A DNA stretch of 64,000 bases from Epiperipatus broadwayi (taxonomy: Eukaryota; Onychophora; Udeonychophora; Euonychophora; Peripatidae): positions 560,001 to 624,000 of the forward strand of contig JAQFVV010000254.1 of NCBI GenBank assembly GCA_028023455.1, given 5' to 3'. A model generated the notes under the pieces. That model was given only the letters and a program-made list of their open reading frames with translations. It was not told the DNA's origin and ran no database searches. The position numbers were made by a program, and so were the translations under genes. This document shows positions 23,326 through 34,009 of the stretch, in pieces (the first letter of the stretch is position 1; the number at the start of each line of letters is the position of its first letter).

Positions 23326-24497
23326 AATGAAAATGTGACACGCATTCACTGTTTCAAACGATCATAGATTTAAACTTTGAAAATAGAAACAATTGTGAGC
23401 ATGCAATAATTAGATAATAAATATAGATAAAATGTAGATTTTAAAAATACGCACCCAAGATAGAATGAGGTAAGCTAGATTAGTAAAGAAATTTACACAT
23501 TGAATTAATTATTCAATTTTAGTTATACAAATGGTAGTTTTACATTTTATAATTTAGATAAGTAGTATTATGAAGAAGAGCTATAGCATATTATTAGAGT
23601 ACTCTTAGAGTTTGAATACAGACAGGTACCTGTTTTATAAAAAGTTTTCAGAGTCCATTGGTTAAGTAGCAAATAGTTCATGAGTGGCCATTCTTTCTTG
23701 TATTTAGACGTTTCATTTTACTTTCACAGCAGCAGCAGCTTTCTCATTTATTTCAGGCAGCAGATCTTCATGGTTAATTTATGACGGGCAATGGAAAGTT
23801 CAGCATTTGACAGGCCATCTCCTGATGGAGAATAATCTAGGTGCTTTACTCAGTCATACCTTGGCAGGAACAAATTATTTTATATTTTGGAGACTCTCAG
23901 TGATCGAGAGCAAAGCTAAAGTTTTAGTGAATGTCTCCAGCAAGTCTAAGATGGCCTCTTTTTTTATCTTGATCTTTCACATTTTTGTTAAGATATTTTA
24001 GGTTCTACTTAATCTGCTCTGAGGATAATCAATGCATTTTGTTGGTTTTTTTTAATTAAAGAAAGCTGCCGTTCTATTGTTTACATTTTACATTTACTAA
24101 TTATATTTTGGGGAATTTTTCTTTAATTAATCTATTATCTATCACTGACCGATGCTTTTAAATTTCAAAGACAAAAAGGGAACATAAGATTATTTTAACT
24201 TTTAATTAAATATTACATCAGATTTTTTTAGAATTATTATTAAACGAAATTTAAACAAAGCAATAAATACGAACTTTATAATGCAAAATAAATGATTAAA
24301 ATTATACAAAATTATATAACTAAAAGAAATCTAAATTATATTATTTTATCCCTATTTATTGTGTTTAATTTGAGATCGAAATGTGTGCGTGTTTATGCTG
24401 AATTTATACATTTTTAATATTGTTACACACACAATTCGATATCAAAAAGTTTAAATTTGGGCGGGATAGACCGGTCAGTGAGAGACGACAGAAAAAG
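23326..24497. other. Spacer without recognisable features
   Basis: A 64-codon plus frame at 23807-24001 and a CAG run near 23731 are the only notable items. No domain is seen. Confidence 0.35.
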
Positions 24498-24536
24498 GTG
24501 AAACTTAAGATTCGAATACGAATCTTACTGTTTCAC
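24498..24536. repeat. Perfect-core hairpin
   Basis: GTGAAAC and AAGATTCG on the left pair with CGAATCTT and GTTTCAC on the right, around the loop AATA. The flanks are GC-richer than average (GGGCGGGATAGACCGG just upstream). Function unknown. Confidence 0.6.
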
Positions 24537-25128
24537 GGTTAAGGTCAAATCAACAGCCCTCATAGAGAAACAGAGAAATAGGAGAGGAGAGTACTTATAA
24601 TGTTTGTTAATTCTAAGTGATGTGAGTTATTTATCCATATTTATTTTACCTTTTAAATAGGAATCACTAGATATCCGTATAATGATCAATGTTGGATTGT
24701 TATTTAAATTGGTAGCAGGCTCGTTACTTGAAAAAAAAAAAGTTAAATAAAAAAAAAATTAAATTTACTTGATTCATATGAAAACCCAAATCATCTTCAT
24801 GGAAGATAAAAAAAGTCATTAAACAACCTGTTGGAGAGAAAAATGTTCTTCCAACAGCACTCTAAAATAAAACAATGAGATGAAAAATCCATGCCTTTTG
24901 CAAATAAAAATCTGTCATTGGAAATTTATTTAGTTTTATTAGTGACATTAGATATGATCATTTCAGATTCACTTATGGTAACTAATTAATGGTTTAATAT
25001 TATATTAGCTTCTTTTATAATATAGATATTATTTTTGCTAATCAATACATATTTCCATATAATTTCAAATAAAAACTTATTTTTTTCTTTTAAAACTTGT
25101 TTTGCATTTGAATAAAAAAAATCATACT

Positions 25129-25343
25129 GCCATATCATTTCTCAGCATTTCAATCACTTTCACATGGTCATTTTCAAAGGTTCACCAGCTAAAACTATAG
25201 AATACCAAACAAAATTCTATAAGTTCAGACTTATAATATTTTCATTAAATGCATAGAATTATATTTTGTTTTATAAATTTCTAGTTTATAAGATATTGAA
25301 AATGACCATATAAAAGTGATTGAAATGTTGAGAGAAGATATAG
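25129..25343. repeat. Inverted repeat, 48-bp arms
   Basis: The left arm 25129-25176 (CATTTCAATCACTTTCACAT, GGTCATTTTCA) pairs with the right arm 25296-25343 (TGAAAATGACC, AAAGTGATTGAAATGTTGAG). The spacer is about 120 bp. It is probably a MITE or a folded repeat pair; no target duplication was identified. The flanks 24537-25128 and 25344-25712 show no other supported feature. Confidence 0.6.
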
Positions 25344-25712
25344 CAATTGGACTTCATAAATAAAATGCCCTGCATGGTTTGGCATAGCTGCTAAAACATC
25401 CAGAAAGTCCCAGGATTTATTCTGGTACTCACAGGTCTGTTATTCAACTACTTATAAACTCCCAAGCATATGCCTTTTTTTAATAGATGAAATGAAAACA
25501 AATTTTTTCAATATATATATATTGAATCGAATTCGAATATGTGTATTCGAAACACCGGTCTCTTAGGCAGAGAAGAACATACTCGGAGAGTATGAATGCC
25601 CAAACGATAGCTATAAAATATATAACTAGTGTTACATTTCCAGGACATAACTTCTTCTCGGCTGTTGAGTTCAACACCAAGTTCAAAGCACCTTTTTTTG
25701 TTTGTGTATAAA

Positions 25713-26870
25713 CACGGGCGCCAGCTATCTATTCAAGGATGAATAAATAACGCACTTTGAGCAATGGCCACTAACCCAACGCCTAAATCCACGACTAGCT
25801 CAGCTGTTTGTAATCACTAATAGATTATACTTAATTAGTGATTAAAAGAATTAATAAAAGAATTTGTTAAAAAGAATTGATAAAAGAATTTGGTAAAAAA
25901 ATTGATAAAAAGAATTGACCGACAGATAAAGTTTAATTTTAAAGATAATTTATTAACTAACATTTATTTACTAAATTTAAACATTTTATAATTCTAATAA
26001 AACACATGCATATTTTAAATTAACATTTCTAAATAGTCTAAATATTCCTATAGATTCAATAACAGAACACTCTAATTAACTAATAAATATTGATATAATG
26101 ATCACACACATATTAACTCATGCACACACATAATAATTATAATAAAGGACTACATAGCATTTGAAATTTAATCACACACATATCAATAGTTCATTTATGT
26201 ATGATATCAAGTTCATATAATTAGACTCTTGGAGGATTCGCACGAATTAATGATGCAATGGCTATTACAGTATAGAACGAAATAAGCAAATGTTTTACCT
26301 AGGCTTTTTTGAATGTTGACGTAGAATTTTGTTCTTTGGAGGCTGCTTTCGGTGAGGATATTTCCATTATAAATGCTTACCAGCCGGCTGAGACATTTCC
26401 TTGCTGAGTTTCCTGATTTTCACGATTATTGCTATCGGAGACAAATAGATACTGACGGAGATTTTCTAAGATGTTAAGCTGACATTATTTCACGGGCAGA
26501 TCTGCTGTTTTCTCGGACATCTGGGCTGGAGGTGAACGTGCGTTCCAAAATATTCTCAGCACTGCATTTTGTTTCTTAACTGACTCAATTAATTTCCGAA
26601 CTGCACTCTCTCAATAATTTTGTGAACTGATTGTCTCAACTAATTTGTGGAATGAATACTGTCCGATAAAAACAAGGTCTATTTATACCTGCGCCTTGTT
26701 GTCTTTCTGATATCTCCGGCAAATATCTGTTGTCGAATTGATAATCATTTGATAAACGTGTTTTGAAAGATTGCTTAATTAGTAATAGCCATGCAAAAAC
26801 ATATTGTTTTATATTAATTAATATCTAATAGCCATTGCCATGTTTTTTAATGATAATCTTTTTTAACTTT
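25713..26870 (-). promoter_or_regulatory. LTR-like promoter segment with primer-binding-site-like motif
   Basis: Read on the minus strand, a TATA box (TATAAATAG, 26679-26687) is followed by about 950 bp of GC-richer leader, ending at TGGCGCCCGTG (25713-25723), which resembles the tRNA primer binding site that follows a 5' LTR. A start codon followed by a donor-like GGTAAGC lies near 26380 on the minus strand. No gag or pol frame follows. It could be the remnant of a 5' LTR, or a cellular promoter with a chance match. Confidence 0.3.
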
Positions 26871-27100
26871 CACATACATTTTATATATTTATAAATGTCA
26901 CATATATATGCACATATATTTTTTAATACAATTTACTTTTTAGTTTTAACATTATTTTTTCTTTAATTAAACTTGAATGAAAAAAGATTTGTATGTTTTA
27001 ACTTTTTAAATTATATTTTTACGAATACTAATAAAACTATTTACTTCCTTTTATAACCCTTAGTTTCATTTCTCAAACCAAGACTCCCCCTCCCCCCTTT

Positions 27101-27286
27101 TGACTAATTAATTGTAGCTTTTTTATTTCAAAAACTAACGCTAGAAAGCTATTTAATTCTTATCTTTTTCGAAAACAAGCTGCAATAAATTCTTAAACAT
27201 TTAATTTTATGTTTTTCTTTTATGAAAGATTACTTTAATAATAATTTTAGATAAAAATTATATGTGCCTATATCAATATAGGTACA
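27101..27286 (-). repeat. 3' LTR of the Ty3/Gypsy element
   Basis: A 186-bp block is repeated at 31305-31489 in the same orientation with about a dozen differences. It begins TGACTAATTAATTG and ends ATATAGGTACA on the plus strand, so it has TG...CA ends in either orientation. On the minus strand it starts TGTACCTATATTG. A purine-rich tract (minus-strand AAAAGGAAGGGCGG, at 27291-27305) lies directly before it, as expected of a polypurine tract. Confidence 0.8.
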
Positions 27287-27590
27287 TTACACCGCCCTTC
27301 CTTTTGAGAGTAAAATGCGTCATTTTTGACCATTTTATCTCTGACAATATTAAATCTTAATTTATTTATTTTTTTATTTTATTGACATGTTATTTATTTG
27401 TTTAATTCGATCACTTTAATCAAACCCTTTATTTTATTCATTTATTTAATCCTATAATTGTTACTCTTAAATCATTCATTTGACCTACTTATTTAACTTG
27501 ATTTTATTGATTTTTAACTGCTTATTTACAAGCATTTCTTCTTACGTAATATGTGCGTGGGAAAAAAATCTTTTATTCAATAATGCCTCC

Positions 27591-27613
27591 TTATTATTAT
27601 TATTATTATTATT
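27591..27613. repeat. (ATT)n microsatellite
   Basis: About eight TTA units lie just downstream of the Gypsy pol frame. Confidence 0.9.
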
Positions 27614-27634
27614 TCTAAATTTCATTTAGTATTA

Positions 27635-28063
27635 TTACCGCCTGTCCAGTGGTTGTTTTTCTCTTTTCACTAACCTCAATGACTGGGCATTATATGTTCC
27701 TTTTTCCTCTATTCCCTGTGCTATCACAAACGCGTTATTACCGTATTGCCATTTGATGATATAAGGGCCGTCGTATATTGGCTGGAATTTCTTGTATATA
27801 TGTTTTTCAGGATGACTCATTGGATGAACTCTCACCATGACCTCATCTCCCCTCCTGAATATAGCCTTAGGTCTTCCCTGCCTCTGCTGCCGTAGCCTGC
27901 CCATTTTTCTTAACCAGTTGAGTGCTTGCTTAGCATCTCTTCTCTGGTTGATTGGATTTACCCCCACTGGCAATTTAGTCTCAAATGGATACGGAATATT
28001 TCTTCCAAAATGTAGTCGAACAGGTTCGAATCCTGTAGACTCATTTCTTGACCAGTTTATCAT
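27635..28063 (-). pseudogene. Gypsy integrase C-terminal domain
   Basis: The 142-residue frame carries the region after the integrase core: GFEPVRLHFGR, a basic stretch (RRDAKQALNWLRKMGRLRQQ), then FRRGDEVMVR, and the GPY/F chromodomain-like module with FQPIYDGPYIIKW (GPY at residues 99-101). This domain assists strand transfer and DNA binding in Ty3/Gypsy integrases. It is in phase with the upstream integrase core and separated from it by one TGA at 28073 and a few codons. It ends at a stop at 27635, about 350 bp before the 3' LTR. The 27291-27634 stretch holds the polypurine tract and an (ATT)n run. Confidence 0.85.
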
Positions 28064-28072
28064 GTTGATTAT

Positions 28073-28312
28073 TCATGATGTTTCTTTCACCCATTTGCGA
28101 TGATCACCCTGTATATAAAACCAAAATAGACGCCCCAACTCCCTCATAACCCGTTCACATGGATTAGACTGAGGGTTACGAATCGACGTAAGTATATGTC
28201 TTATCCCACGTCTGTCCATCCATTTCTTCCATTCGCTAGATATAAAGGGCGTTCCATGATCCGACAGAATTCTGTCTGGAATTCCTACAGTTTTAAAGTA
28301 TTGTTGCTCCAA
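28073..28312 (-). pseudogene. Gypsy integrase core, second half
   Basis: This 79-residue segment carries the second and third catalytic residues of the DDE integrase: D18 in RILSDHGTPFISS and E53 in NPQSNPCERVMREL, spaced 35 residues apart as in DDX35E retroviral-type integrases. It is in the same phase as the longer frame upstream (28316-29446) and is split from it only by an in-frame TGA at 28316-28318. It ends at a TGA at 28073 followed in phase by the C-terminal domain. The first catalytic D is in the neighbouring segment. Confidence 0.85.
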
Positions 28313-28315
28313 AAC

Positions 28316-29446
28316 TCAAATAGTCTGTCTTGCATTCGCTTGGGCTACTGGATATGCCGCTACTAGTTTCGAAATCACATCATATGTTACCATGAGATAC
28401 TTCATTTTATTGAATGAAAGCAGAGGTCCGTAGAAGTCTATCGCTAGTAAGCTGTTCGGGCATTGGGCATATATAGGTTGCAGCGGCCTGACTCCTGATG
28501 GGTTAGCAGGCTTGGTTGCTGAACATATGGTGCATCTACCAATCACGTCTGTAATATTGGCATTCATTCCTGGCCAGTAAAACCAATGACTCAGCCATCC
28601 TTCCACTTTACTTGTTCCATAATGTCCGAAAGTGTTATGCGCATATTTAATCATTTGCTCTCTCATGGCGACCGGAAGAATAATGCGTGTTTGTTTTTTT
28701 TCCCGTAACACATGCTGTAAGAATCCTCCCTTTAAACAACAGTGATTTCGGTCCCTCCACAGTGGATTATTGGCTGTTTTCATTACAGGCTGATTGCGTA
28801 AATACTCTATTATTTGTTTGCAATCGTTATCTTCCTCTTGCTGCTCCTTTAATCTGTGCAACTTGTCTTCTATCCCATTTCTTTTATATATTTTGGCAGT
28901 TGCTATATATGCTCTGTCGCAACTCAAGTGTTGTTCTTGAGCTACCGGATATCGGCTTAAGGTGTCTGCCACAATATTCTCTTTGCCATGACAGTAAGCC
29001 ACTTTGTAATTAAATTCTTGCAGGAATAAGCTCCACCTTATTAGCCTGCTATTATTTAAGAAGCTGTGATTAATAAATTCAAGGCTTTTATGGTCAGTGA
29101 CTACTACCACTTCAGAGCCTACTAAATACTGCCTGAATTTCTTGAACGCCCACACAATAACCAAGGCTTCCTTCTCGGTTACAGTGTAGTTCACTTCCGG
29201 TCCCCTTAGTAAACGGCTAATGAAACAAAGAACTCTGTGCTGTCCCTTGTCCTGTATCTGAAATAGCGCAGCCCCCAATCCAAACCCGCTGCTGTCCATT
29301 TGTACAAAGAATGGTTTGTTGAAATCGGGATATGACAGCATAACTTTATTTAAAAATCCTGCCTTCACGCTCTGAAAACTGCGCTCATGCTGCTCATTCC
29401 ACACCCATGATTTCCCTTTTCTTAATAACTGCAATAACGGCTCCAT
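28316..29446 (-). pseudogene. Gypsy RNase H and integrase N-terminus
   Basis: A 376-residue frame. The RT connection (residues 1-45) leads to an RNase H of Ty3/Gypsy type with D51 in FVQMDSSGFGLGAAL, E91 in YTVTEKEAL, D118 in VVTDHKSL and D161 in GKENIVADTLSRY, so all four acidic residues are kept. It is followed by a zinc-binding integrase N-terminus (H270, H275, C305, C308: YAHNTFGHYG, then RCTICSA) and the first catalytic aspartate of the core, D337 in LLAIDFYGPL. The frame ends in a TGA inside the integrase core. It is preceded in phase by two further TGA codons in the RT tail (near 29550 and 29648). RNase H alone looks intact; the polyprotein is not. Confidence 0.9.
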
Positions 29447-29647
29447 GTCAAGTGAAAAATTTCTATAAAATCGATTATAGAAATTACAGAGTCCGAGAAA
29501 AGATTTAATATGTTTTTTATTCCGGGGTGTGGGGAATTCCTGTATTGCTCAGATTTTTTCAGGATTAGGTAATATCCCTCTTTCTGTAATTATATGACCT
29601 AAAAACTTGACCTTGTCAGTCATTATCTTACTCTTATTTAAATTAAT

Positions 29648-30037
29648 TCAAATTCCCTTTCTCTCACACTCCCCCAGCAACATTTCTAAATGCGCAAAGT
29701 GCTCATCTATATTTTCTGATGCCACCACAATGTCATCTACATACATTATAACTAAATTCTTAATATCATCTGACAATACTTGATCCAGACATTGTATAAG
29801 CCCTGCCCCACTATTTTTTAGCCCGAAGAGAATCCAGGTAAAATTATATGCACGTCCATTATATTTAAATGCTGTATATTTCCGATCCTCTGGATGAAGT
29901 TTGATTTGCCAGTAGCTGGCAGTTAAGTCGAACGTCAAAAATATTTTCTTATTTTGAAATTTCAATAACAATTCGCTCATAGGTGGTGGAGCATTAGTAT
30001 CAGCTATTGTTATCTTATTTAACTGCCGTGTGTCCAA
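29648..30037 (-). pseudogene. Gypsy reverse transcriptase palm
   Basis: A 129-residue segment holding the RT palm: DTRQLNK at the start, FLTFDLTASYWQI (motif A, D37), KYTAFKYN, FGLKNSGAG (motif B, residues 71-79) and IMYVDDIVVAS (motif C, YVDD at 99-102). It stops at 29648, inside the segment normally followed by a FLGHxIxxxG motif. That motif (KFLGHIITERGI) is present just beyond the stop, in the same phase (about 29570-29615). Motif B shows NSGAG where NAPAxF is usual in Gypsy RTs, a probable inactivating change. Confidence 0.9.
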
Positions 30038-30732
30038 ACATAACTGAATTGATCCATCTTTTTTTTTACAGTTACGATGGGGTTATTAAAAGGAGACGAA
30101 CATTTAGATATAATCCCCCATCTAAGCATTTTGTCTATTTGTTCTTCTACTTCACATCTATATTGATGAGGTATGGGATATGCACGGGCTTGATATGGTT
30201 GGTCTTTCATAAGCCTTATCCTGTGTTCATACCCTTGGATTACCCCCGGAACCTCGGAAAATACGCTTTCATATCTATTGAATAGTTTCTTCAGTTGGTC
30301 TCTTTGATTGTCATTTATGCATTTTGACTCATCCACCTTTTCCCCTATCTCTATTTCCATTACTGTGCTTTGTGCATCACTCTGTCTATTTATCTCATCC
30401 TTCTGGTGTTTTGTAAATGGAATTATTACGTTGTTTATTTCTGCCCGGCTTCGTTTATAATCCAATACACAGCCTGTTTTGTACATAAAATCCGAGCCTA
30501 ATATAACCTCATGAATCAGTCCCTCCAAAATCAACAGAACGTGCATATATTCTCCCTCTGCCATGTGTAGTTTTACCCATGCCTGTTTGGATGCCAACTT
30601 CGCCTTCTTACCATTAGCCAACAAAACATATACTGTTTTTAAAGGCAATATTTTAATTTCTGGGTCATTGTCACTTATTTTATTAAACATTTCCTGTGAC
30701 ATTACCGATACCTGACTCCCCGAATCAAACAA
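30019..30732 (-). pseudogene. Gypsy protease and RT N-terminus
   Basis: A 237-residue frame. Residues 2-5 (FDSG) within ALFDSGSQVSVMS form the aspartic protease active-site motif (D-S-G), and VILGSDFM near residues 94-101 is the second conserved protease block. After a linker the RT N-terminus appears: AYPIPHQYRCEVEEQIDKML, RWGIISKCSSPFNNPIVTV and KKK. The frame is lost in a run of nine T (plus strand 30059-30067); the palm continues in a different phase, so one base was gained or lost there. It overlaps the gag frame at 30702-30732 in another phase. Confidence 0.85.
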
Positions 30733-31295
30733 TGCACTAGTTGCAACCCCCCTACCTTTATCTCTATCTTCGGACAGCTCTGAGGTGCCATCACGGGCAT
30801 GCTTTCTTCTCCACTACATACCAGATTCGCTACTTGCATACAATCAACTTCTGCGTTTCCATCCTCATCTGGACCATCCTCCATCCCCCTATTGTTGTCC
30901 AATGCCATTAGTATTTCGGCCATCTGCTCTACCATTTGCTTGCCAATCATCATTTGTTCCACCTTCTCAGGTAAACCATGGCTCACTATACACATAATAT
31001 GCTGCTCCGATAATTTGTATGCTGTGATTGATCTCAATTTAGCTATTTGTCTACGAAAAAATGTAATAAATAACTCCCCCGTCTGCCACCTATCCTGCTC
31101 TACTTGAAACTTAACCTTTTCCTGCAGCTCATCCCCCCAATAGTTTGCCAACAACGAACACTTGTATTCACCGAATGTTGTCATTTTTGCACGTAATGAA
31201 TTCCACCAGAGTTGGGCTTCTCCCTGTATGTGACTGCAAGCTAAAGCAATTCTTGCTCCCTTGCTTAAACTATTCAAAGTGCAATAATGTTCCAA
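30702..31295 (-). pseudogene. Gypsy gag, N-terminally truncated
   Basis: A 197-residue frame with a retrotransposon-gag look: ALACSHIQGEAQLWWNSLRA, YWGDELQEKVKFQVEQDRWQ, and FFRRQIAKLRSITA correspond to the conserved capsid-like region. No CCHC zinc knuckle is visible. The frame begins only about 10 bp from the LTR end at 31305, so the N-terminal part and the 5' leader are missing. The frame ends within the protease start. A G6 run (plus C6 near 30750) at this junction suggests a one-base deletion, although a natural -1 frameshift cannot be excluded. Confidence 0.75.
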
Positions 31296-31304
31296 GCTCT
31301 CTTT

Positions 31305-31486
31305 TGACTAATTAATTGTAGCTTTTTTATTTCAAAAACTAATGCTAGAAAACTATTTAATTCTTATCTTTTTCGAAAACAAGCTGCAAAAATTTTTCAA
31401 CATTTAATTTTATGTTTTTCTTTTATGAAAGATTACTTTAATAATAATTTTAGATAAAAATTATATGTGCCTATATCAATATAGGT

Positions 31487-31489
<3 letters not shown>
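31305..31489 (-). repeat. 5' LTR of the Ty3/Gypsy element
   Basis: The partner of 27101-27286. It abuts a (TA)n tract on its outer side (31491-31532), and that outer flank does not match the outer flank of the other LTR. Confidence 0.8.

Positions 31490-31490
<1 letters not shown>

Positions 31491-31532
<42 letters not shown>
31491..31532. repeat. (TA)n microsatellite
   Basis: About 21 TA units directly outside the Gypsy 5' LTR. From 31533 to 32219 no other feature is supported. Confidence 0.95.
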
Positions 31533-31536
<4 letters not shown>

Positions 31537-32219
31537 AATTATATGTAAGTATATATTATTTATATTATGGATTAGATTTGAAAAGAAAGAAGAGTAAAAA
31601 AATAATTTATATGATAGACTACTAATGATTTTTGTTATCTGTGTTATTATTTATTTTAATTCATTTTGTTGTTGTTCTGACTAAATTTTCTTTTAAAAAT
31701 AAAGAAGTTTTCTGTCCTTGCATTGATTTTACATTTCCTTTTATTTATTCTCGTGTTAGCATTTTATTTGTATTGATGAAATCTAATTATTGCTGAACAC
31801 ATTTATGGACTACATTCATAGATATCTCTTTCTAATAACCAGGGTCTTAAGCTTTAAATCTTTTCACTCTGTGATATATGAGATTATATTTTGTATTTAA
31901 TTTTCCTTAAATTTTAATGATTTTTAATAATAAAGTCACTGAACTTTGGCATTTTACACCTGATATTTATTCTGCTATCTAGAGATTTCTCTCATCTGCA
32001 ACTCTTAAAAATATTGTATTTTTGTATACATACTGCGCATATGTATATAATGTTTACTCAGTTTTAAAATAAAAACTAAAGCTATTTTTTGAAGAATTGA
32101 TATAAAAATGTATAAAGAATATTATATATAATAACAAAAAAAACAACTAAAACTATAAAGAAAATTGCTTTATTAAACATTACAGTCATAGAAACATAAA
32201 ATTTCCTCTTCCCTTTCAC

Positions 32220-32371
32220 TTATATTTTTGATGACTTCCTCATCTGACATATACTACTTTCATCATAAATTGCTTCAACTTCTGTACCACCAATAGCATT
32301 AGAAATTCCAGTCAACTTGAAAGGTGTTATAATTATTTTCTTGACATTATCCATAATTTCTTCACCCAATC
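32220..32371 (-). pseudogene. pogo/Tigger-type transposase C-terminal relic
   Basis: The minus strand encodes FKLTGISNAIGGTEVEAIYD, matching the conserved end of Tigger/pogo DDE transposases (SFxxxGISNALDGTEDDxI). One base out of phase just upstream is DWVKKLW, matching the preceding WVxxAW block, so a frameshift separates them. The frame stops at 32220. No catalytic domain is present and no TIR is identified. Upstream (32372-32595) nothing further is recognisable. Confidence 0.6.
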
Positions 32372-33187
32372 ATGCACCTGACTGATGGTGGCTGGTGCCT
32401 ACTGCCAACTAGTGGGTGTTTAAAGCTTTCAGATAGATGGTGAGTATTTTCCAACAGGCATTTAAATTCTTTTGCAAAGATACTCAAGCTTCTCAAGAAA
32501 TATGCTTTCTTGGTTCAAACCTATAAAGGTTCCAAATTCGATATTGATATTCATGTACAGTTTACAATTACACTTTTGGTCAGCAATACAAGAAAACATA
32601 TGGTACCATTTCCAAATTTCTTATACACTTAACAATACTATTTTTTATACCAAAATATTACTCTTACAGTTTTGACTGTCTTGCAGTTATCATCAGAGCT
32701 ACAATATCCAAATATATAATCATACAATTAATACATTATATTTGTATACATAATAAATAATATAATCTTAGCCTAACCATTATAAATAATCATTTTCCAC
32801 TTTATTAATCTACTCTTAACTAATTTTATTTTCTTATTTATATTATTTTATAAAATTATTCTAAAACAATTTTATTATAATTTTAACACTTTAATCTTTA
32901 AACTCTATTAATTAATTTATCATTTTATTATTATATTTTCTTAATTACTTCTAAACTTTCTTTATTTTTATTATATATTCAACTATTAACTTTTTAACAT
33001 TAGAAATTATCTTTTTATTACATTACTAAATACTTACATCTTTATAATCCTATTTCCAAAAACAAACTGACAAATTTTCAAAAATTCTTATACTTGTTTA
33101 ACAATTCCCTCTATCATCATTTTTTTCAACTTTATTTTTAAACCTTTTTATATTCAAACTATTATTAATAATAATAACTATAATTAT

Positions 33188-33960
33188 TTATAAATTTATT
33201 TTCTTTACACCAAAATCCCTATTAAAATTTTGTTTTATATTTTTAATTAATATTGCTTCTTTAATTTTTCTATCCCTTCTATTACTTCTATAATTAGTCA
33301 TTTTTAAACTATCCTCAAACCTATTACCTGTTTCTAATGAATGCAAATAGATAGATGACCTCTTATCATACTTATGTTGAAGTAATCTTGTATAAATTGG
33401 ATTCTTTGTCTCACCTACATAATTAGCATAATTAGTTTTTAGATTGTTACTTTTACATGACTTACATTCAATTTTAGATACCCCATTTATGCATTTTTCT
33501 ACTTTTCTTACATATTTATTATCTAATATATTAAGTATATTTTTTCTTCTTTTATTTACTACCTTAAATTTTATTACATTATTAAACTTTTTATTAATTT
33601 TAATAATTATTTTATTCATCCTTTTTACAATACTATTATTATAAGTTCTAAATCCATATATTTATTTTTATCTATTTTATCTTTTTTACACACTAACTCC
33701 TCATTTTTATTAAATTTTTCTTCTGATTTTTTTATACTTTCATCTATAATTTTCTCTGCATATTCATTATCTTTAAATTTTTTAATTATCAATTCTACCT
33801 ATTTACTATAATCTTCTCTATCTGAGCAATAATTCCCAGCTCTATATATTCTTGAATTTATACTACTTATTTTATATTCTATATCTTTATTCGAATTCCA
33901 ATTACTTATATTACAATCCATATTACATTTTTTATATATATCTAAATAAGATAATGTATT
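33188..33960 (-). pseudogene. PLE-3 left copy: RT end and GIY-YIG
   Basis: The copy starts in the RT C-terminal region: a short LSYLDIYKK, then ISSINSRIYRAGNYCSD and further lysine-rich linker, with one in-frame stop (near 33803) and a frameshift near 33640. It then gives an open 143-residue frame (33188-33619) holding the GIY-YIG nuclease: KIECKSCKSNNLKTNYANYV then GETKNPIYTRLLQHKYDK, HSLETGNRFEDS and RDRKIKEAILIKNIK, ending FGVKKINL. The canonical GIY is altered to SKI. The RT catalytic palm is absent. Compared with its partner, NYANYVGET contains a small insertion. Confidence 0.8.
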
Positions 33961-34009
33961 ATGATACTTTATTATTTACCTTTGACTCTTAAGAGTCAAA
34001 GACAAATAA

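Larger units (their letters stand above)
27287..31304 (-). mobile_element. Degenerate Ty3/Gypsy retrotransposon, internal region
   Basis: A minus-strand LTR retrotransposon of about 4.0 kb internal length between two 185-186-bp LTRs. The order gag, protease, RT, RNase H, integrase is that of Ty3/Gypsy (metavirid) elements. From 30037 to 27635 the pol frame stays in one phase with in-frame nonsense codons. Two frame changes occur upstream, at a T9 run near 30059-30067 and at a C6 run near 30750 (gag/protease junction). The sequence between the 5' LTR and gag is nearly absent, so the primer binding site and start of gag seem deleted. No matching target duplication is seen. 26871-27100 outside the LTR holds nothing. 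Confidence 0.9.

Noticed and set aside
27837-28103. Plus-strand frames across the Gypsy element
   Set aside because: They are antisense to integrase domains with conserved catalytic residues on the minus strand.
33444-33644. Hydrophobic plus-strand frame resembling a membrane protein
   Set aside because: It is antisense to the PLE-3 GIY-YIG; the hydrophobic look comes from translating T-rich complement.
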